Position numbers and translations under genes: made by a program
Shown: in pieces, positions 56,753 to 64,000 of the stretch
Layout: every line of letters begins with the position of its first letter
Numbering within the stretch: the first letter of the stretch is position 1
Origin: Actinomycetales bacterium
Lineage (GTDB): Bacteria; Actinomycetota; Actinomycetes; S36-B12
Direction of reading: 5' to 3'
DNA length: 64,000 bases
Assembly (NCBI GenBank): GCA_018970765.1
Contig: JAGWVT010000004.1
Coordinates: 1-64,000 of the forward strand
Notes under the pieces: model-generated
The model's input: only the letters and a program-made list of their open reading frames with translations
Database searches by the model: none
What the model was told of the DNA's origin: nothing

Positions 56753-57897
56753 CAGGATGCCCATCCCTTGCTGATCTGCGTGGAAGCCACGGGAGTCTTC
56801 AACCGGAAGATGGCGGCGATAAGGGCCGGTGCTGCGACGAAGATGATGATCAATGCCTGGATGACCGAGATGAGATCGATACCCACATTTGCCGAGGCCT
56901 GCATTTCCTGGCCTCCAGCGCGTAGGCCACCGAAGAGCAGCGCCGCAAGTACGACACCCCATGGATTCGAACGGCCCAAGAGGGCCACCGCAATACCGTC
57001 AAAGCCAATGCGTGCCGAGAACCCTGGTGTCGCGCGATCCAGCACCCCGAGGACTTGTCCGGTACCGGCAAGCCCAGCCAGCGCGCCAGAAATCACCATC
57101 ACCAACACATAAGTCTTGGTGATTGACATACCCGCGTACCTTGCGGCACTCGGATTGGCACCGACAGCACGAAATTCGAATCCTGTCGTCGTGCGAAAGA
57201 GTAGCCAGTTGATGAACGCGGCGGCAATCAGCGCGACAATGAGACCAAGATGAACCCGAAGTGACGGGTCGAGCCAGCCGAGAAGTTGGGGTAGCGCCGC
57301 TGAGTCCTCGACGGTCTTGGAAACCGGATCGTTGCGCCCCTCCCGCTGGAATATGTCCGTCTTGAGAAAGAAGTCCACCAGTCGCAGCGCGATGAAGTTC
57401 AGCATGATGGTGGTGATCACCTCATGCGCGCCGGTCTTCGCCTTCAAGATGCCGGGGATGAATCCCCAGATAGCGCCGCCGACGATTCCGGCCGCAAGTG
57501 CCAAGGGCAGGTGAATGTAGAACGGGAGCCCGGTAATGCTGAAACCAATGAACACCGCGAACATGCCACCGATGAGCATCTGTCCTTCGCCGCCGATGTT
57601 GAACAGGCCAGCGCGAAAAGCGAGGGCTACCGACAGACCGGCCAAGATCAATGGGGTTGCTGCGGTCAGAGTTTCCGAAATGGCTTTGACAGATCCGACT
57701 GAGCCGCGCAGTAATGCGAGGTAGGCGTTCATTGTTTCACTGAAGCTGGCGCCAGTGGCCATAATGATGACGCCGCCGAGAACCAAGGCGGTTATGACCG
57801 CAAGCACGGGTATCAGGACGCTAGAACGCCAGTCCGTGCCCGTGGAGATCCGTAGGAGTAGGGGACGCTCATCAACCTTCGGTGTTGTCTCGCTCAT
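56752..57897 (-). CDS. BMP-type nucleoside ABC transporter permease
   Basis: AISETLTAATPLILAGLSVALAFRAGLFNIGGEGQMLIGGMFAVFIG...RAVGANPSAARYAGMSITKTYVLVMVISGALAGLAG. Confidence 0.92.
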   Translation of the reverse strand: MSETTPKVDERPLLLRISTGTDWRSSVLIPVLAVITALVLGGVIIMATGASFSETMNAYLALLRGSVGSVKAISETLTAATPLILAGLSVALAFRAGLFNIGGEGQMLIGGMFAVFIGFSITGLPFYIHLPLALAAGIVGGAIWGFIPGILKAKTGAHEVITTIMLNFIALRLVDFFLKTDIFQREGRNDPVSKTVEDSAALPQLLGWLDPSLRVHLGLIVALIAAAFINWLLFRTTTGFEFRAVGANPSAARYAGMSITKTYVLVMVISGALAGLAGTGQVLGVLDRATPGFSARIGFDGIAVALLGRSNPWGVVLAALLFGGLRAGGQEMQASANVGIDLISVIQALIIIFVAAPALIAAIFRLKTPVASTQISKGWAS

Positions 57898-59399
57898 GCG
57901 GCCTTCCCTGCCATGAAGAGGCCGATCTCAGCTGGCGTGGTCTGCGAGGTCTGCCGTTCAGCAACTATCCGGCCGTCGTACATCACCAAAATGCGGTCAG
58001 CTAGTGCGAATATCTCGTCAAGTTCAGTCGACACGATGAGGATTGCTTTGCCTTCATCTCGCTTGCGCACGATCTGCTGATGGATGTACTCAATCGAACC
58101 AACGTCGATTCCGCGCGTGGGCTGGGCACACACGACAAGTGGCACATCACGGCTGAACTCGCGGGCGACGATCATCTTCTGAGCATTACCTCCCGATAGT
58201 GCGCCAGCACGGTTTTGAATCAGGGGCGGTCGCACGTCATAGCGCTGGACGAGTTCCTCGGCCGTCTCCTTCATCGCAGTTCGGTTGATAACGCCGCGCT
58301 TCGAAAACGGTTCGGCGTAGTACGAATCGAGCATAAGGTTTTCGGCGATGGTGAAATCCCGGACCATACCCATCACCTGACGATCTTCGGGGACATGTGC
58401 GAGACCAGCAGCGTGCCGACGCCGTGGACTGTCCGACGTGATGTCGTCCCCGAGCATGGTGACGGTTCCCGCCGCGAGCGGTAGGAGTCCCGTGATTGCG
58501 CTGACCAACTCCGTTTGACCATTGCCTTGAATACCCGCTATCCCTACGATCTCCCCAGCACGCACCTGCAGGGAGACATCGCTGAGAAGTTGGCGCCCAA
58601 CATCGTCCACGGCGGTCGCGCCATCAACGGAAAGCACTACGTCAGTCGGTTTCGCTGACTCCTTGTCTACGACGAGGTCAATCGGACGGCCGACCATCAT
58701 GCTGGCTAGGTCCTCAGGGGAGGCCGTCTTTGGGTCCGCAGTGCCCGCGACCTTGCCGTCACGGAGAACCACGATGGCGTCGGCAACCGCCAATGCCTCC
58801 TTGAGTTTGTGCGTGATGAAAATAATGGTGGCGCCGCGGGCCTTTAACTCAGCGAGGATTCCGAAAAATTCCTCAACCTCCTGCGGAGTCAGCACAGCGG
58901 TAGGTTCATCGAAGACCAAGATCTGCGCGCCACGCAAGAGGACCTTGATGATCTCCACCCGCTGCTGAAGCCCAACTGGCAAGGTCTCGACGAGTGCGTC
59001 CGGATCTACGGCAAGGCCGTAGCGCTCAGAGATGTCACGCACCTCCGTGCGAGCCCTTTTTCGATTCAGCAATCCAGGGCCGGTCGTCGGCTCCACGCCC
59101 AGCACCACGTTTTCGTAGACCGAAAACACCGGAATCAGCATGAAGTGCTGGTGGACCATGCCAATGCCGGCAGCGATGGCATCACCCGGCCCACTGAACT
59201 CCTGGACCTGGCCGTCGATAAGGATCGTGCCCGAGTCAGGGCGGTAAAGACCGGAGAGCACATTCATCAGGGTGCTCTTTCCGGCACCGTTTTCACCGAT
59301 GAGAGCGAGGATTTGGCCCGACTTTGCGGTCAGTGAGACATCGTCGTTGGCCAAGACGCCTGGAAAGCGCTTGGTGATCCCGCGCAGTTCCAGGTCCAT
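57894..59399 (-). CDS. Nucleoside/sugar ABC transporter ATP-binding protein (tandem domains)
   Basis: MDLELRGITKRFPGVLANDDVSLTAKSGQILALIGENGAGKSTLMNVLSGLYRPDSGTILIDGQ; second domain GIAGIQGNGQTELVSAITG as usual for this class. Confidence 0.94.
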   Translation of the reverse strand: MDLELRGITKRFPGVLANDDVSLTAKSGQILALIGENGAGKSTLMNVLSGLYRPDSGTILIDGQVQEFSGPGDAIAAGIGMVHQHFMLIPVFSVYENVVLGVEPTTGPGLLNRKRARTEVRDISERYGLAVDPDALVETLPVGLQQRVEIIKVLLRGAQILVFDEPTAVLTPQEVEEFFGILAELKARGATIIFITHKLKEALAVADAIVVLRDGKVAGTADPKTASPEDLASMMVGRPIDLVVDKESAKPTDVVLSVDGATAVDDVGRQLLSDVSLQVRAGEIVGIAGIQGNGQTELVSAITGLLPLAAGTVTMLGDDITSDSPRRRHAAGLAHVPEDRQVMGMVRDFTIAENLMLDSYYAEPFSKRGVINRTAMKETAEELVQRYDVRPPLIQNRAGALSGGNAQKMIVAREFSRDVPLVVCAQPTRGIDVGSIEYIHQQIVRKRDEGKAILIVSTELDEIFALADRILVMYDGRIVAERQTSQTTPAEIGLFMAGKAA

Positions 59400-59462
59400 G
59401 ATCTTCGATCCTTCCCTAGCCAGCCTGCGCTGTCCCCGAAATCTACAAAATCACCTCAATGA

Positions 59463-59496
59463 AAGTGGGGAGGGGCCAACTGGCCCCTCCCCACTT
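59463..59496 (-). terminator. Strong intra-operon hairpin (attenuator-like)
   Basis: AAGTGGGGAGGGGCCA-AC-TGGCCCCTCCCCACTT, perfect ~15-16 bp inverted repeat, between the BMP lipoprotein stop (59513) and ATPase start (59399); followed on the minus strand by TTTCATT. Confidence 0.75.
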
Positions 59497-59512
59497 GTTG
59501 AGCGATGTTCAA

Positions 59513-60640
59513 CTAGCCCTTGACGCTCACCGAGCCGTCAATGATCCCGGCCTTGATGGTCTCAATCTGATCCTTGAGCTCCTGCGGGACCGTGCCGTCA
59601 AAATCGTGGTACGGAGCCAGGCCCACACCACCATTGGCCAAGGTGCCAACCGTGACGCCACCTTCGAAGGTGCCATCAACAACCGCCTGAATGGCGTTGA
59701 ACGTGGTCACGTCCATGTTCTTCAGGACAGAGGTCAGGTAGACACTCTGGTTCGCGCCATCCAGGTTGTACTGGTCAGCGTCCACGCCGATGATCATCAG
59801 CTTGTCCGTACCCAGCTCAGAAGCCAGGGCGGCTGAGCCCAGGCCAACCGGACCGGCAACGGGCATAACGATGTCGGCGCCCTCGTCCACCAGGTTCTGC
59901 GCGAAGGTGCGACCGTCATCGAGCGACTCGAAGTTCTCGGTGAACAGGCCCTTCTGATCGGCCGGATTCCAGCCGAGTACCTCAACGTTGGTGCCGTTAT
60001 CGGCGTTGTACTTCTGGACGCCGTAGTAGAAGCCGTCCATGAAGATGGTCACCGGAGGAATATTGACGCCACCGAAGGTGCCGACCTTGCCGGTCTTGGT
60101 CATACCGGCAGCCAGGTAACCAGCCAAGAACGCCGCCTCATCGGTGTTGAACACCTGACCCAGCACGTTGTTGTTGGTGATCATCGGGGTGCCGTCCTCG
60201 TTCTCACCATACGCGTAGTCCACGATGCTGAACGGGATGTCGGGGTTGGCGTTGGCTGCTTCCATCGTGGCATCACCAAGCAGGAAGCCAACGGTAATGA
60301 TGATGCTGCAGCCCTGGTCCACGAAGGACTGGATGTTCGGCGCGTAGTCGGTCTCAGCCTGCGACTCGAGCACAGCGGCTTCAATGCCGAACTCCGTGGC
60401 CGCATCGGTCACGCCCTTGTAGGCGGTCTGATTGAAGCCCTTGTCGTCGACGCCACCCACGTCAGTGACCTCACAGGCCTTGAATGGGTACGACTCAGCG
60501 CTCGGCGAAGCAGCTGCTGCCGTGGCGGCCGCAGAAGCCGCAGCGCTGGTCTCCGAGCTTGTGCTGCTACCACCACAAGCAGCCAGACCGAGTGCGGCGA
60601 CGGCGAAGGCCGCTGCCGCAACCTTGATGTTGATCCTCAA
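59513..60640 (-). CDS. BMP family ABC transporter substrate-binding lipoprotein
   Basis: LRINIKVAAAAFAVAALGLAACGGSSTSSE lipobox; ACEVTDVGGVDDKGFNQTAYKGVTDAATEFGIEAAVLES. TTG start at 60640 preferred over track start 60763. Confidence 0.92.
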   Translation of the reverse strand: MRINIKVAAAAFAVAALGLAACGGSSTSSETSAAASAAATAAAASPSAESYPFKACEVTDVGGVDDKGFNQTAYKGVTDAATEFGIEAAVLESQAETDYAPNIQSFVDQGCSIIITVGFLLGDATMEAANANPDIPFSIVDYAYGENEDGTPMITNNNVLGQVFNTDEAAFLAGYLAAGMTKTGKVGTFGGVNIPPVTIFMDGFYYGVQKYNADNGTNVEVLGWNPADQKGLFTENFESLDDGRTFAQNLVDEGADIVMPVAGPVGLGSAALASELGTDKLMIIGVDADQYNLDGANQSVYLTSVLKNMDVTTFNAIQAVVDGTFEGGVTVGTLANGGVGLAPYHDFDGTVPQELKDQIETIKAGIIDGSVSVKG

Positions 60641-60766
60641 TGTCTCTCCCTTGATAAGCGGCACGCACCTGACGCGGCCGCTCACAGCGTACTCAGCGAA
60701 CGTGGGGCACAACGTCACGAAATGATTACAGCCCTCGAGTGAACGATGGGGCGGAAGTGTCAAAAG

Positions 60767-61714
60767 TCAGGGTAAGAGCCGCTTCATCAGCAGTTCGATG
60801 AACCGCGGCCGGTCGATGCCCAGCCCAACAAAGGCGTTTGGTTCCAGGCCGGTAACGTTCCAGCGGTCTGCCACTGTCCGACCGACACACAGTGGCGAGT
60901 CGACCTCGATTTGGACATTCATGGCCAGGGTCTGTACCAGGGTCGGGTCAATCAGGTGCGCGATGGTCACCGCGTCATGGATGGGTGCACCCTCCCAGCC
61001 AAACCGTTCCTGGTGGAAGCCCACGAAATGATCAAGCAGTTCAGCAACGAACGTGCCCGACGCGCTTCGCCCACGCAACAGCTCTGCATGCTCGTCGGTC
61101 AACCATGCCTGGTGCGTGACCTCCAAACCGATCATGGTGAGCGGCACCCGGCCCGGGATTCGATCCGCTGCGCAGCCGTGGCGAAACACGATGTCCGCCG
61201 CATGTGGATCGACCCAGATGTTGAATTCAGCGGCCGGGGTCCAGTTTCCCAGGTCAACTGCTCCGCCCATGATGACGATTTGCGCGAGTTGGTCGACAAG
61301 CAGCGGATGCTGGGTCAGGAGGTCGGCCACGTTGCTCAGTGGACCGGTAGCGACCAGGGTGACGGGTTCAGTTGCGGCCGTGATCGTGTGCGCCATGAGA
61401 TCAACGGCGGCGACGTCCAGGGCTGGTCGGCTCGGCTCCTGCGGCAACGGTCCAGCTAGCCCGGTTTCCCCATGCATGACGGCCGCAGTGGACAGGTCGC
61501 GAACCAGCGGCGCCGGTCGGCCGGCGGCCACCGGAATATCTGGCCGCCCCACCATGTCGAGGACTCGTAGGGCATTGCGCGTGGTGTGGTTCAAGGTGAC
61601 ATTGCCCGCAACAGTCGTGACTGCCAACAGCTCGATGGCGGGATCGGCTACCGCCAACATAATGGCGATCGCATCGTCGTGACCGGGATCGCAGTCCAGG
61701 ATGATGGGAGTCAC
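60767..61714 (-). CDS. Nucleoside hydrolase
   Basis: MTPIILDCDPGHDDAIAIMLAVADPAIELLAVTTVAGNVTLNHTTRNALRVLDMVGRPDIPVAAG. Confidence 0.95.
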   Translation of the reverse strand: MTPIILDCDPGHDDAIAIMLAVADPAIELLAVTTVAGNVTLNHTTRNALRVLDMVGRPDIPVAAGRPAPLVRDLSTAAVMHGETGLAGPLPQEPSRPALDVAAVDLMAHTITAATEPVTLVATGPLSNVADLLTQHPLLVDQLAQIVIMGGAVDLGNWTPAAEFNIWVDPHAADIVFRHGCAADRIPGRVPLTMIGLEVTHQAWLTDEHAELLRGRSASGTFVAELLDHFVGFHQERFGWEGAPIHDAVTIAHLIDPTLVQTLAMNVQIEVDSPLCVGRTVADRWNVTGLEPNAFVGLGIDRPRFIELLMKRLLP

Positions 61715-63006
61715 GCTGTGACGCTCCGTGCTTGCTCAATGACCTCGGCCAGGTCTACGCGCGTCGGGATTCGATTAGCAACCACAACCTCTCCGGCCAC
61801 GATGACGTGGCGAACATCCGATCGTCCCGCGCTGAACACAACTGCCGTAGCCGGATCTCGCATTGGCGTCAGGTGCGGTGCAGCAAGGTCCAGCAGGACC
61901 AGGTCGGCCTCCTTGCCGATCTCCACCGACCCAATGCGATCCGCCATGCCGAGTGCCTGTGCACCACCGCGGGTTGCCGCCTGGAGAACTCGTGCAGCCG
62001 AAATTGCCGCCGGATCCTGGCGCACGAGTCTGGCGAGGTTGGCGGCCAGTCGCATTGCGGCGAACATATCCAGGTCATTGCTCGATGCGCAGCCATCGGT
62101 TCCGATGCCCACACATAGGCCCGCGTTGTAGTAGTTGACGATGTCAGCGGCACCGCTAGCAAGCTTGAGATTGGAGCCGGGGCAGTGAGCGATGCTGCTC
62201 GCACCCGCGGCCAAGGTGGCGATGTCAGCCTCGTCCAAGTGCACACCATGGGCAATAACCGTGCCGGACCCAACGAGGCCTGCGGCCTGCAATAGGGCAA
62301 TGGGGCGGGCGCCGAACTTCTCCTGCGTCTGCAGATTCTCAGTGTGATTCTCAGATGCGTGCGTGTGCAGCACACCCCCCATGTCACGCGCCAACTGCGC
62401 GACGTCACGGAGTCGATCCGGGCCTACCGTCAACGGACTATGCGGCATCAGGGCAGGAGGAACCCAGGGGCCACCAAGGTCGGCAAGCACCTGAGGCCAG
62501 GCACGCGCGTAGGCCATCCGCTGTGGCCATTCCATACCATCCGGACCTGGAAAGTCGAAGAAAAGCGGACCAGTCACATGCCGTAGCCCCACATCGACGG
62601 CACCACGATGTGCTGCATCGGGGTGGAAATACATGTCAAGTGTCGTGGTGGTCCCACTCAGGAGTGCCTCGACGGCACCAAGGCGTGTACCGACCTCAAC
62701 ACCGCCCTCGTTCATGACGCGGGCCTCTTCAGCCCACACCAACGCCAAGAAGCCCTGGAGATCGACATTCTCAGCGATGCCACGCAGCAAGGTCATGGCC
62801 AGATGAGTGTGGAGATTGACTAGGCCCGGCATCAGGAGATGTCCCCGTGCCTGCAGAACCCGATCGGCGGGCAACACATCACCGATATGCGCTATCCGGC
62901 CATCTCGAATCCCAATCGAGACGTTGGTCAAGACCTGCTCCTGCTCATTGCAGGTCAGGACCACTGATGCTTCGGCGATGAGCAGGTCTAGGTTCACGGC
63001 GGTCAT
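61711..63006 (-). CDS. Amidohydrolase (TRZ/ATZ-type nucleobase/nucleoside deaminase)
   Basis: GHLLMPGLVNLHTHLAMTLLRGIAENVDLQGFLALVWAEEARVMNEGG...VLHTHASENHTE...VIAHGVHLDEADIATLAAGASSIAHCPGSNLKLASG. Confidence 0.88.
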   Translation of the reverse strand: MTAVNLDLLIAEASVVLTCNEQEQVLTNVSIGIRDGRIAHIGDVLPADRVLQARGHLLMPGLVNLHTHLAMTLLRGIAENVDLQGFLALVWAEEARVMNEGGVEVGTRLGAVEALLSGTTTTLDMYFHPDAAHRGAVDVGLRHVTGPLFFDFPGPDGMEWPQRMAYARAWPQVLADLGGPWVPPALMPHSPLTVGPDRLRDVAQLARDMGGVLHTHASENHTENLQTQEKFGARPIALLQAAGLVGSGTVIAHGVHLDEADIATLAAGASSIAHCPGSNLKLASGAADIVNYYNAGLCVGIGTDGCASSNDLDMFAAMRLAANLARLVRQDPAAISAARVLQAATRGGAQALGMADRIGSVEIGKEADLVLLDLAAPHLTPMRDPATAVVFSAGRSDVRHVIVAGEVVVANRIPTRVDLAEVIEQARSVTA

Positions 63007-64000
63007 CGGGGAAATGCCCCGGCCACCCCACCGTCGATGGGGAGCACCGCTCCGGTCGTACGTGAGGACTGCTCGCTCAACAAGAACTCCACGGACACCG
63101 CTACATCTGAGGTCGTCACTTGACGATGCAGCAGATTGCGAGCCGCATAGAACTCCTGCAGTTGCTCAGGTGCAATGCCGTGGGCAGCAGCACGCTCCTC
63201 ACGAATTCCGCCCTCCCACAGTCGCGAGTTATCGAAGACTGCATCGGGGTTGACCGCATTGGCTCGAATGCCATCCGCACCACCCTCCAATGCCGCGATA
63301 CGCATGAGTTGAATCATGCCCGCCTTGGAAACCGAGTAGGCCCCGAAACCGGCACCCGGGCCGAAGGCATTCTTACTCGCAACATAGACGAGGCTGCCAC
63401 CGCAACCTTGCTGACGCATGCGCTGCAGGGCCTGTTGGGTGAGCAGGAATGCACTAGTGAGATTGATGCGCTGGGCGCGCTCCCAGTCCTGCAGGGACAA
63501 ATCCGCCAATCGACCGGCCGCGGCGATCCCGGCGTTGAGCACCGCGCCGTCAATGCCGCCGAAGTTGTCGATCGCAGCGCTCATGGTCTCGCGCACGACC
63601 TCGGCAGATGATTGATCACCCCTCACCAATTCAGGTGTTGGCCCACCCGATGCCGTGATGGCCCCGCCCACTTCTTCAAGGCGTTCGCCATCAAGATCTG
63701 CAAGCACCAAACTGGCACCCTGCGCGGCGAGATGCTCAGCGATGCCCCTGCCGATGCCGGACGCTGCACCCGTGACGATGCAGACAAACCCAGCAAGCGA
63801 ACTCGCGGCCGGCTGCAGGCCGAGTTTGTACAACTCCAATGGCCAGTAGTCGAAGGCAAACTCTTGCTCCGGAGTCATCGGTTCTGGGTTACCAAAGCGT
63901 TGCACGATGTCGCGAGCTACCGCATGGGTATGCCCAGCTACCAGTGAAACTTGCGCGGCCTCGTAACGATCGCGGCCGGTCGTAATAACGCCGAGTCCAG
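63003..64000 (-). CDS. Bifunctional aldolase/short-chain dehydrogenase, C-terminal part (5' portion beyond window edge)
   Basis: Frame is open to base 64000; upstream of the track start it reads GLGVITTGRDRYEAAQVSLVAGHTHAVARDIVQRFGNPEPMTPEQEFAFDYWPLELYKL, then the SDR domain LAGFVCIVTGAASGIGRGIAEHLAAQGASLVLADLDG...VYVASKNAFGPGAGFGAYSVSKAG. Confidence 0.8.
   Translation of the reverse strand, partial: GLGVITTGRDRYEAAQVSLVAGHTHAVARDIVQRFGNPEPMTPEQEFAFDYWPLELYKLGLQPAASSLAGFVCIVTGAASGIGRGIAEHLAAQGASLVLADLDGERLEEVGGAITASGGPTPELVRGDQSSAEVVRETMSAAIDNFGGIDGAVLNAGIAAAGRLADLSLQDWERAQRINLTSAFLLTQQALQRMRQQGCGGSLVYVASKNAFGPGAGFGAYSVSKAGMIQLMRIAALEGGADGIRANAVNPDAVFDNSRLWEGGIREERAAAHGIAPEQLQEFYAARNLLHRQVTTSDVAVSVEFLLSEQSSRTTGAVLPIDGGVAGAFPR

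Noticed and set aside
57894-59399. Degenerate second Walker A (GIQGNGQTEL) in the nucleoside ABC ATPase
   Set aside because: Normal for RbsA/YufO-type tandem ATPases; the first domain is intact.
1-64000. Search for CRISPR arrays, tRNAs/rRNAs, IS elements, prophage and toxin-antitoxin genes
   Set aside because: No regularly spaced repeats, transposase/integrase motifs or recognisable structural RNA genes were seen by eye; tRNAscan-SE/Infernal would be needed to exclude small RNAs.

Overview
The window is a dense, high-GC chromosomal segment from an actinobacterium, judged from WhiB2, F420 genes fbiA/fbiB, LCP protein, acyl-CoA carboxylase epsilon subunit, TIGR03089, DUF3499 and DUF5719. About 54 protein-coding genes can be supported. 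I saw no rRNA, recognisable tRNA, CRISPR array, phage or transposon. Left to right it contains: (1) a DUF3499 / DUF5719 / giant GT2 / whiB2 block; (2) a secreted glycine-rich protein with an 11-residue-type repeat tail, divergent from fbiA-fbiB; (3) a mannose-1-P guanylyltransferase and a secreted PGRP-amidase/SpoIID protein; (4) a ~18 kb cell-surface glycopolymer island (16.3-35.0 kb) with an LCP ligase, two CDP-alcohol phosphatidyltransferases, a sulfotransferase-like protein, a Wzm/Wzt-type ABC pair, CDP-glycerol glycerophosphotransferase-like proteins, a nucleotidyltransferase, several glycosyltransferases and UDP-glucose dehydrogenase; (5) purE/purK, birA and acyl-CoA carboxylase genes; (6) a nucleoside scavenging region (46-63 kb) with PNP, sugar phosphomutase, deoC, ALDH pair, add, cdd, BMP-type nucleoside ABC transporter, nucleoside hydrolase, amidohydrolase and an aldolase/SDR protein cut by the right edge. 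The most striking observation is that the 'ATPase' next to the intact polysaccharide ABC permease has lost every catalytic motif (Walker A Lys/Ser-Thr, signature, Walker B Glu, H-loop His). Other enzymes of the same island also show substituted catalytic residues: a CDP-alcohol transferase D->H, and a TagF-like domain lacking both conserved histidines. This suggests an unusual teichoic-acid-like polymer pathway. All functional claims come from reading motifs by eye; no database search was run.
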